Assembly: GCF_963169125.1 (NCBI RefSeq) | Contig: NC_084794.1 | Location: 224,003,409 to 224,067,408, forward strand | Length of the DNA stretch: 64,000 nucleotides | Source of the DNA: Humulus lupulus | Lineage: Eukaryota; Streptophyta; Magnoliopsida; Rosales; Cannabaceae | Reading direction: 5' to 3' | Shown: positions 44,853 through 58,160 of the stretch, one piece after another | Layout: every line of letters begins with the position of its first letter | Numbering within the stretch: the stretch's first letter is position 1 | The notes under the pieces: model-generated | Seen by the model: the letters and a program-made list of their open reading frames with translations, nothing else | Database searches by the model: none | What the model was told of the DNA's origin: nothing | Made by a program: the position numbers and the translations under genes

Positions 44853-47800
44853 TGTAAAACGCCATAAACTAGTACTTAATAAAACATTCACATTTCATTG
44901 GTTCATAAAAGAAAACCACTTATTATAAAGATCTCAGTGGGGACTTGCTTAAAACAATGCAAGTTGGGCCCAATAGTTTTAAAAGAAAATATGAGTTTTT
45001 CATGCAAGGTTCAAAAGAAACAATCCAATAATTAAGTCCCACTGATAAGTTTAAAAAAAGTCTCTTAAAACATAACATAATTAAAATGGTGTCTTTAAGT
45101 GATTGTTTTTCCGTCCATAGGATGCCCCACGCCATACACCCCACGACGATAGAACTCCTCACGTCACCACGCGTGCCATAGAGAAACCTATTTGCTACCT
45201 GGAAGGGAAAGTAAGGGGGTGAGCTAAACGCACAGTAAGGAAGTACAAACAATAAGCAAGTAAGATGCAACAAATTACAAACACTATCGTTCATCTTTAT
45301 ACATCATAGCATCATCATAGCATTGGCATCAATAAACGTAAACATATTACCACCATCATATCATAGATATCATAACATCATAACAGAATTATTAACATCA
45401 CCAACATCATAACATAATCATAAACATAACCAGGCATCATAACACAATCATACAAAATTCCTTATGAACATGGCCTGCTAACTTGTCCATGCCACCCTTT
45501 TGAGGTAAACAGGAGGCTCTAGTCCTTGAATAACCTCGGCGCGTCCGACCTTGGAGTTACGTCTTTATATCCTTAATAACTCAGGTTACGTCTTCTTTAT
45601 CCTCAGCAACCCATTTTGATGTGTCGCGTTCATCACGCTAACATCCATTCATAATATAACGTATTCATACAAGCCAACACATCATCACATTATGGCATTA
45701 ATAATTCATAACATTTCATTCACACAACAGTCTTACCATTCATAACATAAACAATCATAAATTCTATCGAACTTCCTTACCTCAAGTCCAAGCTAAGTAA
45801 ACCACAACTTCTCAACGAGCCTATACCATAATCAAAACGACATTTCTTAGCTTCACATAATTACTAATTTGCCCTTTCATACAACTCATGTGTGCATGGG
45901 CCATGCACACATAATAAGAGTTACACACAACATGCAAATATACTTAATTACACATAAGGCCATAAAAGAATAATGCTCATTTTACCTACTTTGCATGCAT
46001 GATCTTTCTATAAAAACCACATGGTTGAATAATAGACATAATTTTGGACGTAAAAGTGAATTTGTATGTAACATGCAGACGTGGGAATGTTGCGTAATTG
46101 TGGCGTTTAAAAACGATAATTCTACATGTCTTACTTCTATCATTTTAAAATTAATAGACCTATAACATGCTTTGCTTATCATTATTTATTTTCTTAAAAT
46201 TTCTAGGTTGATTAAATCTCTCAAAACATTAATTTTATTTTATAAAATAATTTTATTTAGCTTAAAAAAATATGTGATAAATCTATTTATTAATTTCAAT
46301 TTACAAAGAAATAACAAAACCTTGGAATTTATTTAAAATACCTGTGATTACCTTGTCTCCTTAGAAAAATCAATTTTAATATTGGTTAATTGTGTTACAT
46401 AAATAATGTGAGAAAAATATATTTTAAGTGTGGAAAAATACTTTTTATTTGAATTATTTTAAGGCTTAGTTTTTATGTAACATAAATTCATAAGTGACAA
46501 TTAAATAATAATTTTAAACCTTTTAAACTAAACTTTCAGCCACCATTTAATTTCTTTAAAAATCACAAATAAATTGAATTCAATATTTTTCTTAATCAAA
46601 ATAAAGAAAAATCATAACTATCAAAATATACATTCATACCATATTAAAAATACCATTTTTAATATTACCATAATTTAGGGTATTAATTTATTTCAAAATA
46701 CTAATTAAATTCCTTTTATTAAAACATACTTCACATTTTTTTTTTTACAAAAATTCTAGCAATCATATTTATCATTAAAAATCACTATATTGAATTTAAA
46801 ACCCCAATATTTTTCTAAAACTATAATAAAAATTATGTATGTATTTATTTGAGTAAAATATCATTTTATTGTGACTTAAAATATCCTTTTTAATTTCATA
46901 AAATCAACATAGCATTAAGGACATTACTTATGTATGCAAATCACTTTTTCACCAAACTTTTTACCCAATTATTCACAAAATCAGCAAGCATAATTACTCA
47001 TGAAATTCATCTTTTATCTCATGGCTTTCAAAAAATTTCACATAAAATCATACATGTCCAATAAACACAATAACTCACAAATTCTATCATGCTCTTATTA
47101 TACAAATAATTCTAAGAATATCACTAACACATATTCATATGCAACCTTATAAAACCTTATTCTATTCCAATGAATTCATACATGCAATCCAACAAAACAA
47201 TAATAACAGCATGCGTTAATACATAAACACCATTATTCATATATGCCTTTACATTAAACCTAACATGTTTCTATCATTTTTCATGCATTCAATAATTTAT
47301 TTCTTCACAATATCATATGCATCCTATCAAAATTTCATGGATACAATTATCAAGATTCTCAATTATCATTATACCCAAATTACATAGGTCCTAAAACATG
47401 GATCTAATATATTGAAAATCACAAAACATAAACACAAAATATAAAGGTGATCCTTAGATATGCCTAGGCCGAAATCTCCGTATATGCATTCATAAATTAC
47501 CACTAATCATTATACATAGAAAATCAACACCAAAACCCTTTTATACATTAAACCATAATACCCTTCATGCAAGATCAAACAACCCATCATCAACAAGATA
47601 ACAAGAACACAAAGTGCCTATTTTCCTACCCAAAACACAAATCCCCTTTTACCATAGTCCCTCTAATAATATTAGTCATCAAAACCCTTAACCACAAAAT
47701 TGAGGGAGGGATTTCAATACCTCTCTTGATAGAAATCAAGAATCCAATCTAGAAGCACCTCCTTGCTCAAATCCTAGGGGTTGTATTTTTTTGAATATCA

Positions 47801-48683
47801 AGATGGAGAAGAAGATGAACAAAAGTTAGAGACAACTCAAATCAAAATACTAGATTTAACATAAGGAATCTTAAAACAAACAAGAGCCTTACTCTAGCTT
47901 GAACCCTTCTTCTTCTTCTTCTTCTTTTCTTTCTTCTCCTCCTTCTCTCTAGCACGCCACTCTCCCTCTCTCTATCTTCTCTCTAGGTCACGGCCAAATG
48001 GCCTCTTTTCCTTCATGTCTCCTTTTTAATTCCTATTTTCCTCATAAAGCCTCACCCAAAATAGATGGTAATTTCCCTAATCCACTAATCTAATTAAGCC
48101 TAAAAATCCTTTATAATAAAGAATGATTTAATTGAATTAAATTTGTCAAATTTCCCTTACCCAATATTAGCTATAATTCCCCAAAATCATGTCTAATTGA
48201 TTGGAAAAAAAAATATAAAGGAAATAAGTCATTTCCTTTTCCTACACCAAACCGTCCATCACCTTCCCTTTTCCTCTTTTATTTTATTTTTTTATTTAAA
48301 TTAAATTACTCAATTATATCAAATAAATGGAAATTAGAAAATGTGTAGAAAATCCACACATGTGCATCACACTACCATGCACTTGCACACACTAAATCAC
48401 TAGGGTGCATCACTATCTACCATGCACCTTAGTGCATTCAACCAAATCTCATATAATCACATTTTTAAAATAAAATATACCATATTATTTAACAAGTAAT
48501 TTCATAAAAATATTCTACAAACAATTCTAACAATTAAATAAAATAACAACAATCAAGTAAAACAAACAACCACTAAATAAAATAAACAACATTTAAATAA
48601 AACAATTCATCACACTTAACACTTAAATAAAATAAATCACAAAATTTTAATAATCTAAAAAAAAGAAATTATGGTGCACTACA
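44853..48683 (-). repeat. solo LTR, 3.8 kb, with ACTAA target duplication
   Basis: Ends TGTAAAACGCC and GGTGCACTACA (plus strand), flanked by ACTAA at 44848-44852 and 48684-48688. No coding potential. I orient it to the minus strand because the GA/CT-rich presumed start region (47900-47990) reads as in the other long LTRs on that strand. It is AT-rich throughout and belongs to a different subfamily from the 2.4-kb LTRs. Confidence 0.88.
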
Positions 48684-48688
48684 ACTAA

Positions 48689-49386
48689 AGCTGGTGGTGG
48701 TCTTTTCTCTGCCTCCACTGGTCTTGCTGACACTGGCAGCATTGCTTGCGCTACATTTGCTTTATTTTTCCTTCGGATGGAAAAGAAGAAAAGAAAAAAG
48801 AAATAAAAAAAGAAAAGAGAGGGAAAAATAAAATAATAAAAAAAAGTTAAAGTAAATAAAAATGAAGTAGAAGAGCCCAGATTCCAAATGAATGAAAACG
48901 TGACTCTCTTTCATTCATAGTAAAATGTTCCTACCATCTCCATGCTTCTGGTTGTAAACTTTTGTTTCCCCCTCAACCTCAACCGCGACTTACTCAGATA
49001 GACCTTCTAGGAGGGATTTTCTAACTCCTAAACCACGCATAGCAATAAAGTGCAAAGAAAGAATGTTTTGACCTTAAAGAAAGAAACTACACATTCCAAC
49101 AATAAACTTGATAAACCGAAGGAAAAAAATTTAATAAGAAATTCTCCAAATATTCAAATCAGCTTCGAATTAACCTTATCAAATTTCTTGCTTGAGGCTC
49201 ACACTTAGCTATCTATCATGCTTCTCAACCTAGTACTACTATGCACATAAACTTAAAAGACAAAATTCACGTAACTAAGAATTTAGCATTTACAGTACAA
49301 TGAGTTGAGCTCATCTCTTGGTGGTGAACTTTACATGTTAGGGCTTACCACAGACTTTTTAGGATCGTATTTCTGTGATACCATAT
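48689..49386 (-). pseudogene. leader and gag start of the chromovirus remnant
   Basis: Minus strand. After the primer site about 350 bases of leader follow, then a sequence matching the PPRRS-plus-Arg/Gly start of Del-type gag (near 49010), but its start codon reads ATC in place of ATG. A Pro/Ala-rich segment (ARPVEAEKRPPPALVV) precedes the solo LTR. Stops are present in all frames. Confidence 0.7.
49373..49383 (-). promoter_or_regulatory. primer binding site of the chromovirus remnant
   Basis: The minus strand reads TGGTATCACAG, three bases after the LTR end. This is close to the initiator tRNA-Met site (TGGTATCAGAG) used by chromoviruses of this group. Confidence 0.75.
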
Positions 49387-50958
49387 TGTAACGACGTAAT
49401 TTCCTGAGACATTACCTCTAAAAGTCTGTTTTAAATTGATAAATATTTATGACAAAAAAACTTATTTATTGAAATAAAACTAGGCATAAGACCTCATTAT
49501 TTAAAACAAAATGTTTGACACTTAACTAAAATAAAACCATAATGAAATTAATAAATAATTTCAAGTCCAAAACCAAAACCGAAATTAAAACGTTCCAATC
49601 AAAAAATATTTTAAAACTCTAAAACATCACCAAATGCTAACATGTATGATCCATGCCTCGAACCTGCACCACACATTGCTTTGTCTTGCCTTTACCTGCA
49701 CACGGAGTACTCGTGAGCTAACACCCAATGAGAAGAGCTATGTAGGGCATAACCCCCAACCAGATAACATAAGCAAAATAACAATTTCACAATTAACCAC
49801 ATGTGATATAAACACAATACCGCAGTAAACATACAATGCGTGTTGTACTCACACACATACATCAGTCTCATATCGGACATTGTACTGGCATACGATAATC
49901 AATTCACTGCCATGTTGATCAGACAAGAAATGTAATTTTTCCTGCCTTGTGTTATACTCACAATTGGCATTCCTATAGGGCATCTCATTACCATGAATTG
50001 TACTCACCCATGATAATACTTGCAAGTGTTGTGCTCACACAAGCAGCAGTTACATAGAACACGTCTATATTCTATCATTCAAGCATGTCAACTATCCAGT
50101 CATTCTAGCACTATTATCATGCTAACAACACTATCATAAAATAACAAATTATAGAACATAAGTACATATAATAACAAACCATATAACAAGGTTGTATGCT
50201 TAAACATACAACTTGTGTACAGATGTCCACTCTTCTTACATCAGTTGATGCGAATCCCGTTGTTTTCTCTAGAACCCTTTTTTTGAGTTTCCTTGTTGAG
50301 AACAAAACCCTAGACACTCAATAATACAACGACATTGTAACGCCCTACTACCTTAGAGCCATTACTGAGTGAGTTTTTAAAAGAAACTTTGTGCAATTAA
50401 CTCGCTAACCGAGGTTTTTAAAACAAAAGTGTGGCTAAGCAAAAGTTAAGGCTGTAATCTTTAAAAATGCGTTGTTTCTTTGAAAACTTCTAGTATTTAA
50501 CATTTGGGATCCCAAAATGGTTTGAAAACTATTTACAACATAAAATAAGTTTACAATCGATTAATTATTAAAATCACAGATTATTACAGTCATTTCTCAA
50601 ATAAACCCCCAACCAAAGCAGTCGGGCAGGCCAAACATGTACGCGTCGCTTCATGCTCTCCGTTCTCATGGCTGGTTGACTCAATCTTTGCCCTTACCTG
50701 CAACACAGAGCACCCGTGAGCCGAAGCCCAGCAAGAAAACTCATACAATACATAACATATGCGATTTATATAGTTAACATATCAGATAATCCATAGATAA
50801 ACTAGTATTCCATCAAACTAAACAAACACGGCCATGCCATCCCAGAGGCATTACCAAGGCCTGGGGTCTCAGTCCTCACCGTAAGGATATCCCCTGTATC
50901 CATTGGGGTCCCACCTTGTCTACAAGCACTTCACGTGCTAAGTGCTACTTCCGGCCGC

Positions 50959-51055
50959 ATTGCCGTTCTCGGCCTTTCGTCGTTCTCGGCTCCCTTGCCG
51001 TTCTCGGCTCCTTGCCGTTTCGGCTCCGTTGCCGTTCCCGGCTCCTTTGCCATTC
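50959..51055 (-). repeat. minisatellite, about 17-bp units, in the 50.3-kb solo LTR
   Basis: Five to six tandem units of TTGCCGTTCTCGGCTCC (plus strand) with small changes. It lies where the sister LTR has the GC repeats at 43020-43145, so the repeat number and unit differ between copies. Confidence 0.85.
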
Positions 51056-51454
51056 ATTCTTACTATAATCACAAATAGCATAACTCAAATAACATTCAAA
51101 CATATATCAATTCAATTAGGTCTGCACTCTAACATGTAATACAATATAGGGTCGTGCCCTGCAATCACACTATGGGCCCATGCCCTGTCCTACGGGTGCT
51201 ATAGTTTTCTTACCTGTCAATTTGATAGCTTTCAACACTTGACTCCTTGAGCACGATCCCACTCGAGCCTTAGCGCACACCTAAACACAGCCATAGATCA
51301 AAGTCAACACCGAACCCCAAGTCCGAAAACCTAGCCTCGGGACCAATCCCGAGCCCCCCGGGAAGTCCTAGATCCACAAAACAAGATGGTGGAATCGAAC
51401 CCCGAACCCTAGGTCAAAATCCCTTAAAAATAACCCAAAAACCCCTTTCTGGGA

Positions 51455-51570
51455 ACAGGGTAGCGCTACAGCGCTCAAAAGAGGGCACTATAGCGCTACA
51501 AGCAGAACCGCACCACCCTAGAAACAGGGCCTAGCGCTACAGCGCCCAAAGACTAGCGCTGTAGCTCTAG
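51455..51570 (-). repeat. AGCGCTACAGCGC-rich block
   Basis: Four to five AGCGCTAnAGCGC or TAGCGCT words in a 115-base stretch, replaced in the sister LTR (42538-42640) by CGCCGCGGCCC words at the same relative place. Both are palindrome-rich. Confidence 0.75.
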
Positions 51571-54500
51571 TTGCAGGCAGGCAACACCAGTTTTTCTTTT
51601 TCTGCAATTTCTTTGAGCCAATCTCAACCCAAACTTCCCCAAATCTTTACCAAACTCAAAATCAAGCTTATAAACACTCTCCACTCATCCCAAGCATCCC
51701 AAATCTTCAAAACCCAAGTACATTCATCCCAAATCTCAAAATTTACCATGATTAACCCTAAACCCAGAAATTCAATCAAACAACAAAGTTAAAGGCTTAG
51801 AATTCATACCGTTGATGAAATTTCGACCTTGATTCATTTCCTAGACCTCCTTAGCTTTCTCTTCCTCAAAGCTTGCCCAGAAATTCCCTAAAGTTCCCAT
51901 CAACTCAACTCAAAACACAGCTCAAACTAGCCAAACCCTTAAAAATGAAATTTCTAAAAACATACCTCAAAAGTTGATGTGTTCTTGCTAATCCTTGCCA
52001 AATCTTCAAGTCTAACTTTAAGATCCTTGATGCTCAGCCTATCCTAGCTCTCCACTGAGCTTTGCCCCAAGAAAAATGAAGAGAAATGGTGGGAGAACCA
52101 CAAACCGATCCTTTGAAACAAAACCCCTCTGTTTTTCTCTCTTTTCTTTTTCTTCCTTTTTTTCTTTCTTTTCCACAGCCATATAACTCTCTCTATCAAT
52201 CCCACTAAGTATATAAAGCCTCAATTAATATATCTCTAAAAAGCCAATTAACCAAAATGCCCTCCCTATTAATTCTAAACCCTTTTGTCCAAGTAGGGCC
52301 ATTTTAGTCATTTTACCCAATTCCCGCTAATCCTCAAGTGTCTCTAATATTTTCCCGCTTGCTTCCCAATACCTGATAAATCACCAAATAATATTCCTCG
52401 ATATCAAAATAAACCCCAATATACTCATCAGATTCCTATTTATACCCCAGGCTCACCCCGAGCCGGGTATAAATTCTCGCCTGGACTTTTCCGCTAAACT
52501 GCTCTCTGGGATCGTCTCGAGTCACATATCACAGATACATCCACATCACAATGTGGTCTCGACAATCATCACATATCAATACAGTTATGCCCAAAATGGC
52601 CAAAATTACAATTATGCCCTTCTAACACAATCAGGGCCTACATGCATACTAATTCACATAGTCATGCATCTCAAATAGTCATATAACATGCTTTAAATCA
52701 TAACCATGCATTTAACTCATTAAAATCACACATAAATCCCATCATGCCCTCCTGGCACGCTAATCAAGGCCCTTAAGCCTTATTAGCGAATTTGGGTCAT
52801 TACAGACATGTTCAAAATACAATCCAGCACACAAATCATAATTTCCACACAGAAACCTACTCTGAAACTCTATGCCAAAATACACAATGCAAAACAAATT
52901 CCACTTTGCATGGCACACTAACTCTATTTATTTTTCATTAAAACTCATACCATTGACTTGCATACCCACACATAAACATATTTCATGTAACGCATGTATT
53001 CATACAAACACTATTTATGTGGAAATTTACGAAAATACCCTTATAGCCTAAAATTAGTCATTTATGTCAAATAATTTAAATCAAATAATTATTCATGTAA
53101 CCATAATTAATCTAAATAACCCCAGAGTTTATTTTATCTTTATAAACTCAGAATAGTGCTCAACATTTATTTTAATTATTTATTTCCAATAATTAACACT
53201 TTAATTACTCATAATTCACAAAATAATTAAATATTCCATAAAATTGCCAAATTCAGTATCTAACATGATTATAAATCACTTATACATATTATAAAACATA
53301 GTTATTTATTTTATAAACATGCACCAATTATTATATTACTTACACATAAAATCACACTTTTAAAATGCATAAATGATCAAATTACCATCCATAAATTATA
53401 AATAGTACTAATCATGCTTCTAAATCTTAATAATTATTTCTAAGTCATTTAAACAGTACCCACACAAAGAGCAATAATTTATACCATTTATTACAATTTA
53501 AACCTATTTATTTCACAATTATCAACAATTAAATTCTAAGAATTCCTTACTATAACATCTAAGCTTCAAACTCAGTTCCAAACTACTTTACATTCAATAA
53601 TTAACATCACAAAAATCCAAAGTGACTAAAATATGTGCTAAGTAATTTTCGTAATTAATCTAGGCATTAAATCAAATAATTACAAATAAATACACAAACA
53701 AACAAAAAACTCAAACCAACTACCCAGAACTGTTTCCTAACACATAATAGCCCATAAAAAATTATTTCAAGAATTTTACAATAATCTATGTATTTTTCAT
53801 AATTATTCAGTAAAAAACACCAAATAAATCACAATAATTCAAGAAAATTTCAAAAAACTCTGAAGCTTTTCCAGTCATCCATAAAAATCATGTAGATTCT
53901 AAAACAACAGCAAAATTTTGGGAAAAGAGCTTCGAAAATACCCAAATCGGGTTCATCAGAGCCTCGCCGGAATCTTCTTCTTCTCCATCACTGACGAGAT
54001 TCTAACTCCTCTTTCCGCTTGTTTTTGACACTCCAAACCTGTTGGAAGTTGTTCCCAAAGATCCCAGCACCTCAAAACCCCTTGAAGCTCAAGAATGGAT
54101 CGTGGTTGTCTTCCCCGTCGCCGATGTACCGCCAAAAATGGTGGTCAAAATGCAAAATTTTGTTTTTGAGCTTTTTTATTCATTTTTTCATGTCCAAAAC
54201 ACTTCTTAGGGTCCCTCTAGTATTTTTATACACTTCAAACAAACCTGAAACCTCTCATGTTCGATTAGATCCGAAATCATTCAAAAACGTCCACTTTAAT
54301 GGTGAAAAATTGTGATTTTTGAAAACTAACATTATAGCCTATTTGGTTACGTCCAATACCCTAGACTGATTCTAAGCCTATGATTAACAAATTTCTTTTA
54401 TTTCTTTTTAAATTAAATTAATGAAATGGTGTTCTTATTAGAACTGATTTAAATTTCAAATTTAATCAGTTAATTAAACGTTAAATCTTATATAGTTTCC

Positions 54501-54898
54501 TCTAATTGCTCCTCTAACAAATTCAAACATATGGACATTATGGTCATTTCATAATTATATGCAATTACCATTATTTAACAAACTTAAATAATAATGCAAT
54601 AAATCATATAATAATATGAAATAAATTCATATCATATTATTAATATTATTATACTCATAATAATAATAACATTCACAACATAAATAAATAGTTAAATTAA
54701 CTCATATAATTAATTATTTATTAGGCATTATGTACATGCCGGGATTTAAATATCATTCTGAATTCTCAAACATAAGAAATCGAGAATCGTTATTATCATT
54801 AGAATTCATACATATCTAAACTCATAAATATGAAAAATGACAAAATACCCTAAATGGCAAAATTATGAAACTACCCTTCCGGAAAAACATATATTACA

Positions 54899-57059
54899 TA
54901 TATTGAATAAACAGATTACATTAAAACAATATATAAATTTATTTATAATATATATTAATTTAAAAATAATTATCGAACAAATATTTACTAATTTCTTTGC
55001 AAACCATAATTGCTAAAAAAAATCGTTTTCTTCACCCAAAAAACTTGCGATGAAGATAAATAACCATAATAATAGTAGAATAATAATAATTTGCAACATT
55101 TGAAAAAATAATAATTAATTTTAATTATTTGATTAATAATAATAAAAAATAATCAAATTGCAAACGTAAACAACCCAAGATAAATTGTGGTTTTCGCTTT
55201 TTATTAAATAAAATTAGGAATTGTAAATACTATGATATATTATTTATAAAGGTAAAATTAATAAGAATATAACATAATCGGGTAGGGTATGGTAGAGTAA
55301 TAGAATTGGGTACACCTACACACATAGCTTACGCTATACTCATATCGGGTACATGTTTTCGTACCATCACCCTACCATAAACCCTAATTTATCAAGTAAT
55401 ACCCTACCTGTCATAGTAGTGTATCCATAGATAAACAAATTTGCGGATAAAATTGTTATCCCTAAATATTTGTTGTCCTTATGGTATCTTCAATTTTTTG
55501 TAGGAGCAACATTTATATGTAAAAATAAGTCATGACAGTTGATCATTGATACAACAATCATCATTCTTGGCAAAATTGCGCAATGTTAGTACTAATTCTC
55601 ATTGGCTAAGTTTGTGCATATTCAAGAATCAAGATAAAGTTTCTCGCCTCTGTTGAATTTCTCCAACTCTCACCCTCTCTCTTATTAGTTATATTTATTT
55701 ATGCCAACGATGATTATCTCATACTATTCTTCAACAAAATTTTATGATTTGATACAAACTTTGGATGAAAATTGCTATGAGATTTGTCTAAGAAAAATTG
55801 TATACTAATCTTGGTGCAATTTAATTTAGAAAGATTTTTTTTTCTATTAATGAATTTGTACAAGATGCTTCTCCTTCAATTATTTGTGTGCCCACGATTA
55901 AAGAGAAAGTGTGAATTTTAACAAACAACTCAAATAAAAGTAGTATGATTTTTAGTATTTTTCATATCTTTTAACATAATATAAGCAATTAAATATCATT
56001 TCTATATAATTTTTTTTTAACAAAATACATTTAAATATATTTTATCATTTCAAATTTTTTTACGTTTTCATAATAATAATAATAAATATTTAACTATTTT
56101 ATTTTTAATTCAGTATTCAATATATAAATTTATCTATTTTATTTCGATTTTTATATTAATAATAAAATCAGGACTAAATTAAATGTCTACTGTTTCATTT
56201 AGTTATCTGCAACGAATTTTGTTTCAAGTTATTATTATTATTATACCCACTATTTTTTTTATAGTATAATTTTTTTATGTTTTAATAATATGCCCACTAT
56301 TTTTTAGTATTTAATTAGAGTATATAATAATTGAATAGTATTGCTGACAGAATGAGAGAAGAAAAAACATACCATGTCTTTTCATTTGTAAGAACTCTCA
56401 CCGTATATCATTTATCATATGTGCATTATTATTGTATCATGAGAACTTAACGGGAAAATTAACTAAACTTTCAATATATATGGACAAAAAAATAATTAAG
56501 CTAAATATAATAATACATCTTTAAAACAAAATATAAAATATGGAATTTCCATAAACTAAGAAACTAGATTCCAATAACATTTCTAAATTTCTTATAAACT
56601 GCTGACTACAAGATTCCAATCAAGACACCAAGTTGACAATCAATAACTCTCACTTCTCCGGTCATTGCAATTCGTCCTCCATTGTTTCCAATCGAAACAT
56701 CATCTTCTTTGGCAACAACACTTTTCTTCTTCGATCAAGCAATAAAATTCTTGATCGCCTGCTATTGCCTCTCGGAAGTGTTGCTTCAAATCTACCTCGC
56801 GAATCGAACACTTTCGCAGTCTTTCTCTCCGGCCTTCTACAGTCATCGAATTAAACATAGAATTCAATTTCTGATAAATTTCTCTTCTTCTCCGGCAACT
56901 AAATAGAATTTCGATTCTTGTCCAACAATCACATCTCCTTCACAGACAAATAATCTGATTTTAGCTTCGTTTCTATGATTTCTCAACGGGTAACATTTAA
57001 ACTAAGTAAAATTTTGTTTGAAATATACGACATGAAAAATAATAACACAAAGGAAAAAG
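54899..57059. other. AT-rich spacer
   Basis: No gene seen. Near 55265-55430 a GGGTAGGGTATGGTA segment and a later ACCCTACCATAAACCC segment are roughly inverted, a possible old MITE without clear ends. A C/T-richer block at 56640-56900 has two short overlapping open stretches without recognisable domains. It may be the terminal part of the MULE that follows. Confidence 0.5.
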
Positions 57060-57521
57060 AAATTATTTTTTTAATTACTCACATGAAACCAGTTACATCA
57101 CAAAACTTGAACATTTACATAATTCAAATATTACAAAAAATATAAAATAAAACAACTTAATAAATACAGTAACCAATTACACACGAAAAAATAATAATAA
57201 CATTCTGCATAATAATTTATCATGAAACGTGGAAAATAGATCTTGATTTACGTTTATGAAACCGGTTACATGATTTGTTTTTAACTTGCATATTTGAAAT
57301 AATAAAAAAAAAAAGACAACACATTCACTAAGGTAACCAGTTACACACGCAAAACTGAACATAATGCAAAATAATTAATTATAGAACCTGGAAAATAGTT
57401 TTTGATTAACTTAAAGAAACCGGTTACTTATATATTTTCAACATGTGTTAATATTCATTCACTAACGTAACCAGTTATATTTGAAACAACACTAAAAATT
57501 ATGTTGTGCTATATTGCAGAT

Positions 57522-58160
57522 ATGGAATCCATAATGACATTGATTCATTTTGGAGGAAAATGGACAGATAGATATCAGTATGATGACTACACCATGACTG
57601 GACTGATAATACAAACAAATTGTTCTCTAAACAATTTGGTTCATTTAGTGAAAACTAAGATAAAATGCAATATTCAAAATGTTGAGCTGAGTTACCAGTT
57701 ATCACCAGGTATGACACCAATGAAATTACTCACTGATAATTCAGTCATATTCTACATTGGACTGAAAAAGAAGCAAAATACAGTAACAGAGCTACCACTA
57801 TGCATCACCACTTTTGATCAAACAATAGTTGAAACTATTGAACACAATACATATGAAGAAGAAACACAAATACAAAACACAAATCTAGAAATGCTAGTTC
57901 TTCAACTAAACAACCAGCAATCAGCTACAGAGTTACAATATGACGAAGCAACCTGCACGAAAAATAACCAGGTACAAACCTTCCCAAAAATTACAGACAT
58001 AGCTGATAATGTAGCAGATTTTATCATAGAGAGAAAAGAAGAAAACAAAAGAAAAAGAGAAGAAGATACAGAAATTATAACTGATCATAAAGTTTTCGAA
58101 GTTGAAGAAGGCCAGATTTATAAGGACAAAAAGCTCTTAAAATCTGCTCTATGTTACTAG
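57522..58160 (+). pseudogene. MULE transposase, N-terminal part
   Basis: I choose ATG 57522 (MESIMTLIHFGGKW) because the HFGGKW..Y.YDDY pattern is the usual N-terminal start of plant MULE transposases. An acidic, variable stretch follows, then EVEEGQIYKDKKLLKSAL, the beginning of the MuDR DNA-binding domain. Around 58150 the reading frame shifts by one base inside this domain; the continuation is at 58151 in another frame. Confidence 0.85.

Larger units (their letters stand above)
50336..52804 (-). repeat. solo LTR, same family as 41336-43724, opposite strand, with GACAT duplication
   Basis: 2469 bases. On the minus strand it runs from TGTAATGACCC (52804) to GGGCGTTACA (50336) and is similar to the inner LTR through most of its length, including the segment CTAATAAGGCTTAAGGGCC. 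GACAT at 50331-50335 and 52805-52809 is an exact 5-bp duplication. No coding region. Confidence 0.93.
39926..54898 (-). mobile_element. Del/Tekay-type chromovirus remnant with nested solo LTRs
   Basis: Minus-strand pieces in the right order: 5' LTR (from 49387 upward), primer site, gag start, gag, pre-RT region and RT, where it ends abruptly at 39925. Gag and RT pieces carry motifs of the Del/Tekay group (PPRRS gag start, GWDGFKQVFNDKY gag core, [12 protein letters not shown] before RT). Four later solo LTRs sit in it (40779-44819 containing 41336-43724, 44853-48683 and 50336-52804), and its coding region becomes continuous if they are set aside. The protease and most of pol are absent. The outer LTR limit (54898) is a guess. 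Confidence 0.85.
49387..54898 (-). repeat. 5' LTR of the chromovirus remnant, interrupted
   Basis: The inner end (49387, TGTAACGACG on the plus strand) is fixed by the primer site. The outer end is uncertain; ATATTACA at 54898 gives a TGTAATAT start like that of the LTR at 36708, and a length near 3.0 kb once the solo LTR at 50336-52804 is set aside. A GC-richer block at 53950-54130 corresponds to that of the 36708 LTR. Confidence 0.6.

Noticed and set aside
55265..55430. An old MITE with GGGTAGGGTATGG / CCCTACCATAAACCC arms
   Set aside because: The arms match only in part, and I found neither clear ends nor a target duplication.
56633..56906. Two overlapping open stretches of about 74 residues
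   Set aside because: No recognisable domain and overlapping frames; kept only as part of the spacer description.
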